A DNA stretch of 64,000 nucleotides from Iodobacter sp025352645 (GCF_033446605.1 NZ_JAWQUO010000001.1:138569-202568); one strand, 5' to 3'. Positions 16,497 to 25,862 are shown, counted from the stretch's first letter. Made by a program: numbers and translations. Notes: a model not told the origin generated them from the sequence alone.

Positions 16497-19400
16497 ATGA
16501 AAGGCTTACTCGAACTCTTCAAGCAAGTTGCTGCAAATGAAGAATTTGATGCGATTAAGATCGGTCTGGCATCGCCAGAAAAAATCCGCTCTTGGTCGTT
16601 CGGCGAAGTTAAAAAGCCGGAAACCATTAATTACCGTACCTTTAAGCCAGAACGTGATGGCTTATTTTGTGCGCGTATTTTTGGCCCAATCAAAGATTAC
16701 GAATGCCTGTGCGGTAAGTACAAACGCCTGAAGCATCGTGGCGTGATCTGCGAGAAGTGCGGTGTGGAAGTGACCCTGTCTAAGGTTCGTCGCGACCGCA
16801 TGGGACACATCGAACTGGCTAGCCCAGTTGCACACATTTGGTTCTTGAAATCCCTGCCTTCGCGTTTAGGTATGGTGCTTGATATCCCATTGCGTGATAT
16901 CGAACGCGTACTGTATTTCGAAGGTTTTGTGGTGATCGAGCCAGGCATGACGCCGCTAACACGTGGCCAATTGCTGACTGAAGAAGATTACTTCAATAAA
17001 GTTGAAGAGTACGGTGACGAATTCGTAGCCCTGATGGGTGCGGAAGCGGTGCGTGAACTATTGAAGAGCATGGATGTAGAAGATCAAATCACCACCTTGC
17101 GTGCTGAATTGTCCTCCACAGGCTCTGAAACCAAAATCAAGAAGATTTCCAAGCGCCTGAAAGTGCTGGAAGCCTTCCAGCGTTCTGGCATCAAGCCAGA
17201 ATGGATGGTTTTGGAAGTTCTGCCGGTCTTGCCGCCAGAATTACGTCCTTTAGTTCCATTGGATGGTGGTCGTTTCGCTACCTCAGATCTGAACGATCTG
17301 TATCGTCGCGTGATTAACCGTAATAACCGTCTGAAGCGTCTTTTAGAATTGCGCGCACCTGAAATTATCGTGCGTAATGAAAAGCGTATGTTGCAAGAAG
17401 CGGTTGATTCCTTGCTCGATAACGGTCGTCGCGGTAAAGCGATGACCGGTGCGAACAAGCGTCCTCTTAAATCCTTGGCTGACATGATCAAGGGTAAGGG
17501 CGGTCGTTTCCGTCAAAACTTGTTGGGTAAGCGCGTAGATTATTCTGGTCGTTCGGTGATTACCGTAGGCCCGACACTGCGTCTGCATCAGTGCGGCTTG
17601 CCAAAACTGATGGGTCTGGAGCTGTTCAAGCCATTTATTTTCCACAAGCTAGAAGTGCTTGGTCTTGCGACCACCATCAAAGCGGCGAAGAAAATGGTTG
17701 AAGCCCAAGATCCAGTGGTTTGGGACATCTTGGAAGACGTGATTCGTGAACATCCGATTCTCTTGAACCGTGCGCCAACACTGCACCGCTTAGGTATTCA
17801 AGCGTTTGAGCCAGTGTTGATCGAAGGTAAAGCGATTCAACTGCACCCACTCGTCTGCGCGGCATTCAATGCCGACTTCGACGGTGACCAGATGGCCGTT
17901 CACGTTCCACTGAGCCTTGAGGCGCAGATGGAAGCACGCACGCTGATGCTGGCTTCAAACAACGTATTGTCGCCAGCTAACGGCGAGCCAATTATCGTTC
18001 CTTCGCAGGATATCGTGCTGGGTCTGTACTACATGACTCGTGAGCGTACTAATGCAAAGGGCGAAGGCATGCACTTGATCGACGTAAGCGAAGCAATGCG
18101 CGCTTATGCCAGCAAGGAAGTGACTTTGCAGACCCGTGTTGATATCCGTTTGAAAGAATGGGTAAGAGACGAAGACGGCGAATGGCAAGCTCAGATGGTG
18201 CGTCGTAGCACAACGGTTGGCCGTGCGATTCTGTCTGAAATCCTGCCTAAGGGCCTGGACTTCAGCCATATCGACAAAGCACTGAAAAAGAAAGAAATTG
18301 GTAAGCTGATTAACGCGTCATTCCGCCGCTGTGGTTTGAAAGACACCGTTGTTTTTGCTGATCAGCTTATGTATACCGGTTTTGCTTACTCCACACGTGG
18401 CGGTATCTCGATTTGCGTCGATGATATGGTTGTGCCGGATAAGAAGGCTCAGCTCTTGGCTGAATCCTACGCTGAAGTACGCGAGATCGAGCATCAGTAC
18501 AGCTCGGGTCTAGTGACTCAGGGTGAGCGTTATAACAAGGTTGTGGATATCTGGGGCCGTGCCGGTGATCAGATTGCCAAAGCGATGATGGATCAGCTCG
18601 GTAAAGAGAAGGTCATCAACCGCGAAGGCGTTGAAGTCGATCAAGACTCGTTCAACTCAGTATTTATGATGGCCGATTCCGGTGCCCGCGGTTCTGCAGC
18701 GCAGATTCGTCAGTTGGCCGGTATGCGGGGTTTGATGGCTAAACCGGATGGCTCGATTATTGAGACACCGATTACCACTAACTTCCGTGAAGGCTTGACC
18801 GTTCTTCAGTACTTTATCTCCACCCACGGTGCACGTAAGGGTCTGGCAGATACGGCGCTGAAAACAGCCAACTCGGGTTACCTGACACGTCGTCTGGTTG
18901 ACGTAACGCAAGACTTGGTTGTGATCGAAGACGATTGCGGCACCAAGAACGGCGTAGTCATGAAGGCGGTTGTACAGGGTGGTGACGTAATCGAGGCATT
19001 GCGTGATCGTATCTTGGGCCGTGTAGTGGTACTGGATGTGATTGACCCTGTGACGCACGAAACCGTGTATCCAGTGGGCACCTTGCTCGGTGAGGACGAA
19101 GTAGAAGCGATCGAAGTCCTTGGGGTTGATGAGGTTAAGGTTCGCACTCCATTGTCTTGCGAAACACGCTATGGCCTATGTGCTGCGTGTTATGGCCGTG
19201 ATCTTGGTCGTGGTCACTTGGTTAATACCGGTGAAGCTGTTGGTGTGATTGCTGCGCAGTCGATTGGTGAGCCTGGTACACAGCTGACCATGCGTACCTT
19301 CCACATCGGGGGCGCGGCGTCGCGAGCGGCTGCTGCAACGCAAGTAGAGTCGAAGTCCAGCGGTAATATCGCGTACAGCCCGAACATGCGCTACGTGACC

Positions 19401-20687
19401 AATGCCAAGGGCGATCCAGTTGTGATTGCGCGTTCTGCTGAAGTGATCGTTGTTGATGACAATGGTCGTGAGCGTGAGCGTCACAAAGTACCTTACGGTG
19501 CAACACTGACCGTTAAAGATGGCGACAGCATTAAAGCCGGTGGTGTACTGGGTACGTGGGATCCGCACACTCGTCCAATTATTTCGGAATACGCCGGTCA
19601 GGTGAAGTTCGATAATGTGGAAGAGGGTATTACCGTAATGAAGCAGGTCGATGACGTGACCGGTCTTTCGACCCTCGTTGTTATTGATCCTAAGCGCAAA
19701 GCCGGTAAGGCAACTGGCGTACGTCCAATGGTTAAGTTGTTGGATGAGCGCGGTGGCGAAGTGAAAATGGCGGGTACAGACACTACCGTTATGATCGGTT
19801 TCCAGGTGGGTTGTATTATCACGGTGAAAGACGGTCAGGTTGTGGGTGTGGGTGATGTATTGGCGCGTATTCCACAAGAATCCGCTAAGACTCGCGATAT
19901 TACTGGGGGTCTGCCACGCGTTGCTGAGTTGTTTGAAGCACGTGTGCCGAAAGATCCAGGTATGTTGGCTGAAATTACCGGTACAGTTTCATTCGGTAAA
20001 GAAACCAAGGGTAAACAGCGTTTAGTCTTAACAGATCTGGAAGGTGCTCCGCACGAATACCTGATCTTGAAAGAAAAACACGTACTGGTTCACGATGGTC
20101 AAGTAGTTAACCGTGGTGAAAGCATTGTCGACGGCGCGATTGATCCGCACGATATTCTAAGGTTGCAAGGTATCGAAGCGTTATCACGTTATGTGGTACA
20201 AGAAGTGCAAGAAGTGTACCGTCTGCAGGGTGTAAAGATTAACGATAAGCATATTGAAGTGATTCTGCGTCAAATGTTGCGTCGTGTAATCATTACTGAT
20301 TCAGCCGATTCTGCCTTCATCCAAGGTGAGCAAGTTGAGCGTGCCGAAGTCCTTACCGTGAACGATAAGTTGATTGCTGAGGGTAAGTTACCAGCAAGCT
20401 ACGATAATGTTCTGTTAGGTATTACCAAGGCATCTCTGTCTACTGATTCGTTTATTTCAGCGGCTTCCTTCCAGGAAACCACGCGGGTACTGACTGAAGC
20501 AGCCATCATGGGTAAAATCGATGACTTGCGCGGTCTGAAAGAAAACGTGATCGTAGGACGCTTGATTCCTGCAGGTACTGGTTTAGCTTACCACCGTAAT
20601 CGTAAGCGTCAGGCTCCTGTAGTTGATCAATTGTCTGATATTTTTGCTCCAAATGCAGAGGCAGAAACCGCTGCAAGTGCAGAATAA
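16497..20687 (+). CDS. rpoC: RNA polymerase subunit beta'
   Basis: Largest polymerase subunit, 1396 residues. Start ATG 16497 (MKGLLELFKQ) follows GGAG; upstream in-frame codons are spacer. Zinc-binding CLCGKYKRLKHRGVICEKC, catalytic magnesium loop NADFDGDQMAVH, trigger-loop region and the second zinc cluster (SCETRYGLCAACYGRDLGRG) are all present. C-terminus ends in an Ala/Glu tail as in relatives. Confidence 0.98.
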   Translation: MKGLLELFKQVAANEEFDAIKIGLASPEKIRSWSFGEVKKPETINYRTFKPERDGLFCARIFGPIKDYECLCGKYKRLKHRGVICEKCGVEVTLSKVRRDRMGHIELASPVAHIWFLKSLPSRLGMVLDIPLRDIERVLYFEGFVVIEPGMTPLTRGQLLTEEDYFNKVEEYGDEFVALMGAEAVRELLKSMDVEDQITTLRAELSSTGSETKIKKISKRLKVLEAFQRSGIKPEWMVLEVLPVLPPELRPLVPLDGGRFATSDLNDLYRRVINRNNRLKRLLELRAPEIIVRNEKRMLQEAVDSLLDNGRRGKAMTGANKRPLKSLADMIKGKGGRFRQNLLGKRVDYSGRSVITVGPTLRLHQCGLPKLMGLELFKPFIFHKLEVLGLATTIKAAKKMVEAQDPVVWDILEDVIREHPILLNRAPTLHRLGIQAFEPVLIEGKAIQLHPLVCAAFNADFDGDQMAVHVPLSLEAQMEARTLMLASNNVLSPANGEPIIVPSQDIVLGLYYMTRERTNAKGEGMHLIDVSEAMRAYASKEVTLQTRVDIRLKEWVRDEDGEWQAQMVRRSTTVGRAILSEILPKGLDFSHIDKALKKKEIGKLINASFRRCGLKDTVVFADQLMYTGFAYSTRGGISICVDDMVVPDKKAQLLAESYAEVREIEHQYSSGLVTQGERYNKVVDIWGRAGDQIAKAMMDQLGKEKVINREGVEVDQDSFNSVFMMADSGARGSAAQIRQLAGMRGLMAKPDGSIIETPITTNFREGLTVLQYFISTHGARKGLADTALKTANSGYLTRRLVDVTQDLVVIEDDCGTKNGVVMKAVVQGGDVIEALRDRILGRVVVLDVIDPVTHETVYPVGTLLGEDEVEAIEVLGVDEVKVRTPLSCETRYGLCAACYGRDLGRGHLVNTGEAVGVIAAQSIGEPGTQLTMRTFHIGGAASRAAAATQVESKSSGNIAYSPNMRYVTNAKGDPVVIARSAEVIVVDDNGRERERHKVPYGATLTVKDGDSIKAGGVLGTWDPHTRPIISEYAGQVKFDNVEEGITVMKQVDDVTGLSTLVVIDPKRKAGKATGVRPMVKLLDERGGEVKMAGTDTTVMIGFQVGCIITVKDGQVVGVGDVLARIPQESAKTRDITGGLPRVAELFEARVPKDPGMLAEITGTVSFGKETKGKQRLVLTDLEGAPHEYLILKEKHVLVHDGQVVNRGESIVDGAIDPHDILRLQGIEALSRYVVQEVQEVYRLQGVKINDKHIEVILRQMLRRVIITDSADSAFIQGEQVERAEVLTVNDKLIAEGKLPASYDNVLLGITKASLSTDSFISAASFQETTRVLTEAAIMGKIDDLRGLKENVIVGRLIPAGTGLAYHRNRKRQAPVVDQLSDIFAPNAEAETAASAE

Positions 20688-20753
20688 AGCTTTGACGATC
20701 ATCAGCTTGTCTTGACGACAAGCACTTGATTTCAATAGAATCCTGTACTTTTA

Positions 20754-20796
20754 CACAACGCTCAGCATTTGCTGGGCGTTGTGTACTTCTTTTTTG
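20754..20796 (+). terminator. Terminator of the rplKAJL-rpoBC operon
   Basis: Fourteen-base stem CACAACGCTCAGCA with TGCTGGGCGTTGTG (one wobble), tight loop, followed by a T-rich tract ending TTCTTTTTT. A smaller hairpin GCTTGTC/GACAAGC lies upstream at 20705-20723. Confidence 0.8.
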
Positions 20797-20846
20797 GCTA
20801 TGGTTTTGCCTTTTAAAAGCAATAAATGTGGATAAGAAGTGAGCCG

Positions 20847-20952
20847 GTGGTGGTTAGCGTAAGCAGGACTGATAATCGACTTAATGCTTTGATTTTATTG
20901 CAGATAAGATGAAAATCTTGCTTGAAAAAGAAGGGCTGTGAGTAGTAGCAAG
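20847..20952 (+). repeat. Direct repeat unit A upstream of rpsL
   Basis: Contains GGTGGT, GTAAGC, GACTGATAAT, TTAATGCTTTG, AAAAAGAAG and AGTAGCAAG in that order. The same blocks recur in the same order in unit B. Between TTAATGCTTTG and AAAAAGAAG it has about 30 more bases than unit B. Confidence 0.6.
20848..20876 (+). promoter_or_regulatory. Possible promoter in repeat A
   Basis: -10 GATAAT (20871-20876) matches five of six bases, with a weak -35 TGGTGG 17 bases upstream. Its duplicate occurs in unit B. Confidence 0.3.
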
Positions 20953-20976
20953 TAGTAAAACAAAGAAACAAAGGCA

Positions 20977-21045
20977 TGGTGGTCGGTGTAAGCTGACTGA
21001 TAATGCGTTTAATGCTTTGTGTTGTTAAAAAGAAGCAGTAGCAAG
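20977..21045 (+). repeat. Direct repeat unit B upstream of rpsL
   Basis: Shorter copy of unit A ending 36 bases before rpsL. Its GATAAT (20999-21004) with TGGTGG 16 bases upstream is the nearest promoter-like element to rpsL. Confidence 0.6.
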
Positions 21046-21081
21046 TTCCCTACGGGGATTTTTAACCTAAGGAAGTAATCA

Positions 21082-21456
21082 ATGCCAACGATTAACCAGC
21101 TCGTCCGCAAGGGTCGTGAGCAGGAAAAAGCAAAGAGCAAAGTACCTGCTCTTGAGTCCTGCCCACAAAAACGTGGCGTATGCACTCGTGTATACACAAC
21201 CACTCCTAAGAAGCCTAACTCCGCGCTTCGTAAAGTTTGTAAAGTTCGCTTAACCAACGGTTTCGAAGTTATTTCGTACATCGGTGGTGAAGGCCATAAC
21301 CTGCAGGAACACAGCGTTGTGCTGATCCGCGGTGGTCGTGTTAAGGATTTGCCGGGTGTGCGTTACCACACAGTACGCGGCTCCTTGGATACAGCCGGCG
21401 TTAAAGGTCGTAAGCAGTCACGCTCCAAGTACGGTACTAAGCGTCCTAAGGCTTAA
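21082..21456 (+). CDS. rpsL: 30S ribosomal protein S12
   Basis: Decoding-centre protein, 124 residues, starting MPTINQLVRKGREQEKAKSK. Lys43 in TTTPKKPNSALRK and Lys88 in GGRVKDLPGVRYH are both wild type, so no streptomycin-resistance change is seen. First gene of the str operon. Confidence 0.98.
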   Translation: MPTINQLVRKGREQEKAKSKVPALESCPQKRGVCTRVYTTTPKKPNSALRKVCKVRLTNGFEVISYIGGEGHNLQEHSVVLIRGGRVKDLPGVRYHTVRGSLDTAGVKGRKQSRSKYGTKRPKA

Positions 21457-21568
21457 TTGCCACTGGACGGTCGGCGAGTCCCGTATTGGGCCGTCGAGTA
21501 AGTGGTCGTCTTGATGGGCGACCGAGGGGTTAAGCCCCGACTGAATGAAATATTAAGGATAGAGAATT
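21457..21568 (+). promoter_or_regulatory. rpsL-rpsG intercistronic structure, likely S7 site
   Basis: 112 bases with consecutive hairpins: GACGG/CCGTC (21466-21470 with 21491-21495) enclosing CCC/GGG, GGTCGTC/GGCGACC (21504-21510 with 21517-21523), and GGGG/CCCC (21526-21538). In E. coli S7 binds the equivalent spacer to repress its own translation. Confidence 0.45.
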
Positions 21569-22039
21569 ATGCCTAGACGCAGAGAAGTACCGAAACGTGA
21601 CGTTTTACCGGATCCAAAATTCGGTAGCCAAGAACTAACCAAATTCATGAACGTTGTCATGATGGATGGTAAAAAAGCTGTTGCTGAGCGCATCGTTTAC
21701 GGTGCATTGGTGCAGATCGAGAAAAAAACCGGCAAATCACCGCTGGAAGTATTCTCCGCAGCAATCGGTAACGCTAAACCAATGGTTGAAGTAAAAAGCC
21801 GTCGTGTTGGTGGTGCAAACTATCAAGTACCAGTCGAAGTCCGTCCTAGCCGTCGTTTGGCATTGGCGATGCGTTGGGTTCGTGATGCGGCTCGTAAACG
21901 TGGTGAAAAATCGATGGATCTGCGTCTGGCAGGCGAACTCCTCGATGCGGCTGAAGGCCGTGGTGGCGCTATGAAGAAGCGCGACGAAGTACACCGTATG
22001 GCAGAAGCGAATAAAGCATTCGCCCACTACCGCTTCTAA
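21569..22039 (+). CDS. rpsG: 30S ribosomal protein S7
   Basis: Nucleates assembly of the 30S head; 156 residues. MPRRREVPKRDVLPDPKFGS start and C-terminal KKRDEVHRMAEANKAFAHYRF are typical. AAGGAT upstream. Known autoregulator of the str operon in enterobacteria. Confidence 0.98.
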   Translation: MPRRREVPKRDVLPDPKFGSQELTKFMNVVMMDGKKAVAERIVYGALVQIEKKTGKSPLEVFSAAIGNAKPMVEVKSRRVGGANYQVPVEVRPSRRLALAMRWVRDAARKRGEKSMDLRLAGELLDAAEGRGGAMKKRDEVHRMAEANKAFAHYRF

Positions 22040-22065
22040 TCGCGTAACCCGGAAAGGAATCTCCC

Positions 22066-24165
22066 GTGGCACGTAAGACTTCTATTGAGCATTACCGTAA
22101 TATTGGTATTTCTGCTCACATCGACGCCGGTAAAACGACGACGACTGAACGCGTTCTGTTCTACACCGGTGTAAACCACAAGATCGGTGAAGTGCATGAC
22201 GGCGCAGCAACAATGGACTGGATGGAGCAAGAGCAGGAGCGTGGTATCACGATTACTTCTGCTGCTACAACCACGTTCTGGAAAGGCATGGCGCAACAGT
22301 ACCCAGAGCACCGCATTAACATCATCGACACCCCAGGCCACGTTGACTTCACTATTGAAGTTGAGCGCTCTATGCGCGTTCTGGACGGTGCTTGCATGGT
22401 TTATTGCGCTGTGGGTGGTGTTCAGCCACAGTCTGAAACCGTATGGCGTCAGGCTAATAAATACAAAGTTCCACGTCTTGCTTTTGTAAACAAGATGGAC
22501 CGTCAAGGTGCTAACTTCTTCCGCGTTGTTGAGCAGATGAAGCTTCGCCTGAAAGCAAATCCAGTGCCAGTTGTTATTCCGGTTGGCGCTGAAGATGGTT
22601 TTACCGGTGTAGTAGATCTGATCAAGATGAAGTCAATCTTGTGGGATGAAGCATCGCAAGGTATGAAGTTTGAGTACGGTGATATTCCTGCCGAACTGCT
22701 TGAACTAGCGCAAACATGGCGTGAAAACATGGTGGAAGCCGCTGCTGAGTCATCTGAAGAGATGATGAACAAATACCTTGAAGAAGGTGATTTGAGCGAA
22801 GCTGATATCGTAGCTGGCCTGCGTATTCGTACCTTGGCATGCGAAATCCAGCCTATGTTGTGCGGTAGTGCGTTCAAGAACAAGGGTGTGCAACGCATGC
22901 TCGACGCAGTAATCGACTTCATGCCGTCTCCGATTGAAGTGGCTGCAATTACTGGTGTGAACCATAAAGAAGAGCCTATCACTCGTGAAGCGTCTGATAC
23001 TGCTCCATTCTCAGCACTTGCATTTAAGTTGATGAGCGATCCTTATGTTGGTCAGCTGACCTTCTTCCGTGTTTACTCTGGTATGGTCAAGTCTGGCGAT
23101 ACCGTATTGAACTCGGTTAAAGATAAGAAAGAGCGTATCGGCCGTATCGTGCAAATGCATGCAAACGATCGTCAAGAAATTGATGAAGTTTTCGCTGGTG
23201 ATATCGCTGCTGCAATTGGCTTGAAAGAAGTAACAACGGGTGAGACTTTATGTGCACCTAGCGACTTCATTATCTTGGAACGCATGGTGTTCCCGGAGCC
23301 AGTAATTCACGTTGCTGTTGAGCCAAAAACTAAGCCAGACCAAGAGAAGATGGGTATTGCCCTGAATCGCTTGGCGAAAGAAGATCCTTCTTTCCGTGTG
23401 CGTACTGACGAAGAAACCGGTCAGACAATTATGTCCGGCATGGGTGAGTTGCACTTAGAAATTCTGGTTGATCGCATGCGCCGTGAGTTTGGTGTTGAGG
23501 CTAACGTGGGTGCTCCGCAAGTTGCATACCGCGAAACCATTACACGTATCGCTGCCGATGTTGAAGGTAAGCACGCGAAACAGTCTGGCGGTAAAGGTCA
23601 GTACGGCCATTGCGTTATTACTGTTGAGCCGGCTGGTGAAGGCAATGGTTACTCTTTCTCTGATGAAGTTAAGGGTGGCTCAATTCCTCGCGAATTTATC
23701 CCTTCAGTGGATAAGGGTATCCAAAACACATTGAAAGCGGGTGTGTTGGCTGGTTTCCCGGTGGTTGACGTTAAGGTTCGCCTGACGTTTGGTTCGTACC
23801 ACGATGTTGATTCTTCACAACTTGCGTTTGAACTTGCTGGTTCTATCGCGTTTAAAGAAGCAATGCGTCGTGCTGGTGCCGTTATTCTTGAGCCAATGAT
23901 GGCTGTAGAAGTAGAGACACCGGAAGAGTACATGGGCGACATCATGGGCGATATCTCGTCCCGTCGTGGTATCTTGCAAGGTATGGATGATAATCCTGCT
24001 GGCGGCAAGATGGTTAAGGCTGAGTTGCCTCTTTCAGAGATGTTCGGTTACTCGACACGCTTGCGCTCAATGTCGCAAGGTCGTGCAACTTACTCAATGG
24101 AATTCAAGCACTACTCCGAAGCGCCGAAGCATGTGGCTGACGCGATTATTGCGAACAAGAAATAA
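22066..24165 (+). CDS. fusA: Elongation factor G
   Basis: Translocation GTPase, 699 residues, GTG start at 22066 (MARKTSIEHYRNIG) with GGAAAGGA upstream. G1 AHIDAGKTTTTE, switch II DTPGHVDF and G4 NKMDR are intact, with domains II-V following. It lies 26 bases after rpsG and 25 before tufA. Confidence 0.98.
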   Translation: MARKTSIEHYRNIGISAHIDAGKTTTTERVLFYTGVNHKIGEVHDGAATMDWMEQEQERGITITSAATTTFWKGMAQQYPEHRINIIDTPGHVDFTIEVERSMRVLDGACMVYCAVGGVQPQSETVWRQANKYKVPRLAFVNKMDRQGANFFRVVEQMKLRLKANPVPVVIPVGAEDGFTGVVDLIKMKSILWDEASQGMKFEYGDIPAELLELAQTWRENMVEAAAESSEEMMNKYLEEGDLSEADIVAGLRIRTLACEIQPMLCGSAFKNKGVQRMLDAVIDFMPSPIEVAAITGVNHKEEPITREASDTAPFSALAFKLMSDPYVGQLTFFRVYSGMVKSGDTVLNSVKDKKERIGRIVQMHANDRQEIDEVFAGDIAAAIGLKEVTTGETLCAPSDFIILERMVFPEPVIHVAVEPKTKPDQEKMGIALNRLAKEDPSFRVRTDEETGQTIMSGMGELHLEILVDRMRREFGVEANVGAPQVAYRETITRIAADVEGKHAKQSGGKGQYGHCVITVEPAGEGNGYSFSDEVKGGSIPREFIPSVDKGIQNTLKAGVLAGFPVVDVKVRLTFGSYHDVDSSQLAFELAGSIAFKEAMRRAGAVILEPMMAVEVETPEEYMGDIMGDISSRRGILQGMDDNPAGGKMVKAELPLSEMFGYSTRLRSMSQGRATYSMEFKHYSEAPKHVADAIIANKK

Positions 24166-24190
24166 TCAAATAATTTAAAGGATATTAGCA

Positions 24191-25381
24191 ATGGCAAAAG
24201 AAAAGTTTGTACGCGCAAAGCCACACGTTAACGTTGGTACAATTGGCCACGTTGATCATGGTAAGACAACACTGACAGCTGCGATTTCGACTATTTTGTC
24301 GAAAAAATTCGGTGGCGAAGCTAAAGATTACTCACAAATCGATAGCGCTCCTGAAGAAAAAGCACGTGGTATTACGATTAATACTTCGCACGTTGAGTAT
24401 GAGACAGAAACACGTCACTACGCTCACGTTGACTGCCCAGGTCACGCGGATTACATCAAGAACATGATTACTGGTGCTGCGCAGATGGATGGCGCAATCT
24501 TGGTATGTTCGGCTGCTGATGGTCCTATGCCACAAACTCGCGAGCACATCTTGTTGGCTCGCCAAGTTGGCGTTCCGTACATCATCGTTTACCTGAACAA
24601 AGCTGATTTAGTTGATGATGCTGAGTTGCTTGAGCTGGTTGACATGGAAGTTCGTGAACTGCTGAGCAAGTACGATTTCCCTGGTGATGACACTCCAATC
24701 ATCGTGGGTTCTGCTCGTATGGCGCTGGAAGGCGACCAATCTGAGCACGGCGAGCCATCGATTTTCCGTCTTGCAGATGCTTTAGATTCATACATTCCGT
24801 TGCCAGAGCGTGCTGTTGATGGCGCGTTCCTGATGCCAGTTGAAGACGTATTCTCGATCTCAGGTCGCGGTACTGTTGTAACTGGTCGTGTAGAGCGCGG
24901 TATTGTTAAGGTTGGTGAAGAAATCGAAATCGTTGGTATTACTACAACGGTTAAGACTACATGTACCGGTGTTGAAATGTTCCGTAAGCTGTTGGACCAA
25001 GGTCAAGCTGGCGATAACATCGGTGCGTTGCTACGTGGTACTAAGCGTGAAGACGTTCAGCGTGGTCAAGTATTGGCTAAGCCAGGTTCGATCACTCCAC
25101 ACACTAAGTTTGAAGGTTCTGTGTACGTTCTGTCGAAAGATGAGGGTGGTCGTCATACTCCATTCTTTAACGGCTACCGTCCACAGTTCTTCTTCCGCAC
25201 AACTGACGTAACAGGTTCGGTTGATTTGCCAGAAGGTACTGAAATGGTAATGCCAGGTGATAACGTTGAAGTTACCGTTACCCTGATTGCTCCAGTTGCT
25301 ATGGAACAAGGTCTGCGCTTCGCTATTCGCGAAGGCGGCCGTACTGTTGGCGCTGGTGTTGTTGCCAAAGTCCTCGTTTAA
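24191..25381 (+). CDS. tufA: Elongation factor Tu, copy A
   Basis: 396 residues in the classic str-operon position after fusA. All G motifs match the tufB product; the eight differing residues are Val7, Ala9, Ile in ERGIVK, Thr-Thr in GITTTV, Thr in TVTLIA and C-terminal Leu-Val. Shine-Dalgarno AAAGGA upstream. Only 12 bases separate it from rpsJ. Confidence 0.98.
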   Translation: MAKEKFVRAKPHVNVGTIGHVDHGKTTLTAAISTILSKKFGGEAKDYSQIDSAPEEKARGITINTSHVEYETETRHYAHVDCPGHADYIKNMITGAAQMDGAILVCSAADGPMPQTREHILLARQVGVPYIIVYLNKADLVDDAELLELVDMEVRELLSKYDFPGDDTPIIVGSARMALEGDQSEHGEPSIFRLADALDSYIPLPERAVDGAFLMPVEDVFSISGRGTVVTGRVERGIVKVGEEIEIVGITTTVKTTCTGVEMFRKLLDQGQAGDNIGALLRGTKREDVQRGQVLAKPGSITPHTKFEGSVYVLSKDEGGRHTPFFNGYRPQFFFRTTDVTGSVDLPEGTEMVMPGDNVEVTVTLIAPVAMEQGLRFAIREGGRTVGAGVVAKVLV

Positions 25382-25393
25382 AGGCTTGTGAAA

Positions 25394-25705
25394 ATGCAAA
25401 ACCAAAAAATCCGTATTCGCCTGAAAGCTTTTGACTACGCTCTGATTGATCGTTCGGCGCAGGAAATTGTTGATACGGCTAAGCGTACTGGTGCTGTTGT
25501 TAAAGGTCCGGTTCCGCTTCCTACTAAAATTGAGCGTTTTGACATTCTGAGCTCTCCACACGTTAATAAAATGGCGCGTGATCAGATGGAAATTCGTACG
25601 CACCTGCGCTTAATGGACATTGTCAATCCAACAGACAAAACCGTTGATGCGTTGATGAAGCTGGATTTACCAGCTGGCGTTGATGTAGAAATCAAACTGC
25701 AGTAA
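25394..25705 (+). CDS. rpsJ: 30S ribosomal protein S10 (NusE)
   Basis: Ribosomal protein and antitermination partner of NusB and NusG; 103 residues. ATG 25394 gives MQNQKIRIRLKAFDYALID, matching E. coli, and is preferred over the GTG two codons earlier. It appears cotranscribed with tufA, while a terminator and promoter separate it from rplC. Confidence 0.97.
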   Translation: MQNQKIRIRLKAFDYALIDRSAQEIVDTAKRTGAVVKGPVPLPTKIERFDILSSPHVNKMARDQMEIRTHLRLMDIVNPTDKTVDALMKLDLPAGVDVEIKLQ

Positions 25706-25747
25706 TCGGCAATCAAGATTTTTTTTGCTGTGATGTGCGCTAAGTAC

Positions 25748-25776
25748 TTGCGGTAAAAGAAAAATCTTGTTAAAGT
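25748..25776 (+). promoter_or_regulatory. Candidate promoter before rplC
   Basis: -35 TTGCGG (25748-25753), 17-base spacer, -10 TAAAGT (25771-25776), then GC-rich CGCGGGC. Initiation would fall at the left arm of the hairpin that follows. Confidence 0.45.
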
Positions 25777-25780
25777 CGCG

Positions 25781-25812
25781 GGCTTGCTACCTAAGGGTAG
25801 TAAGCCTTTTTT
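25781..25812 (+). terminator. Terminator-like hairpin between rpsJ and rplC
   Basis: Eleven-base stem GGCTTGCTACC/GGTAGTAAGCC (one wobble) with TAAG loop and an immediate run of six Ts. It has all the parts of an intrinsic terminator, in the middle of what is usually one S10 operon. Confidence 0.75.
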
Positions 25813-25862
25813 ACTTTGGGTTTAGCCGGTCAATCGTAATCGGCCCTGAAAAGGATATAACT

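Larger units (their letters stand above)
20688..21081 (+). other. Gene-free rpoC-rpsL spacer, str operon leader
   Basis: 394 bases holding the rpoC terminator, the two direct repeat units, and a small hairpin TCCC-TACG-GGGA followed by TTTTT (21047-21062) just before the rpsL Shine-Dalgarno AAGGAAG. No protein-coding frame is supported. Confidence 0.7.

Noticed and set aside
19176..19877. 233-codon open frame on the minus strand inside rpoC
   Set aside because: It is antisense to a fully conserved part of rpoC, reads as His/Thr/Asn-rich text with no family resemblance and has no ribosome binding site. It is a codon-bias shadow, like the other long minus-strand frames under ribosomal genes (e.g. 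32333-33055).
20712..20741. TTGACG-N18-TAGAAT promoter-like pair after rpoC
   Set aside because: The -35 lies inside a GCTTGTC/GACAAGC hairpin and the supposed start is only a few bases before the strong rpoC terminator. The transcript would end at once, so I treat it as coincidence.
21082..21456. Possible streptomycin resistance in rpsL
   Set aside because: Lys43 and Lys88 are both the sensitive residues.
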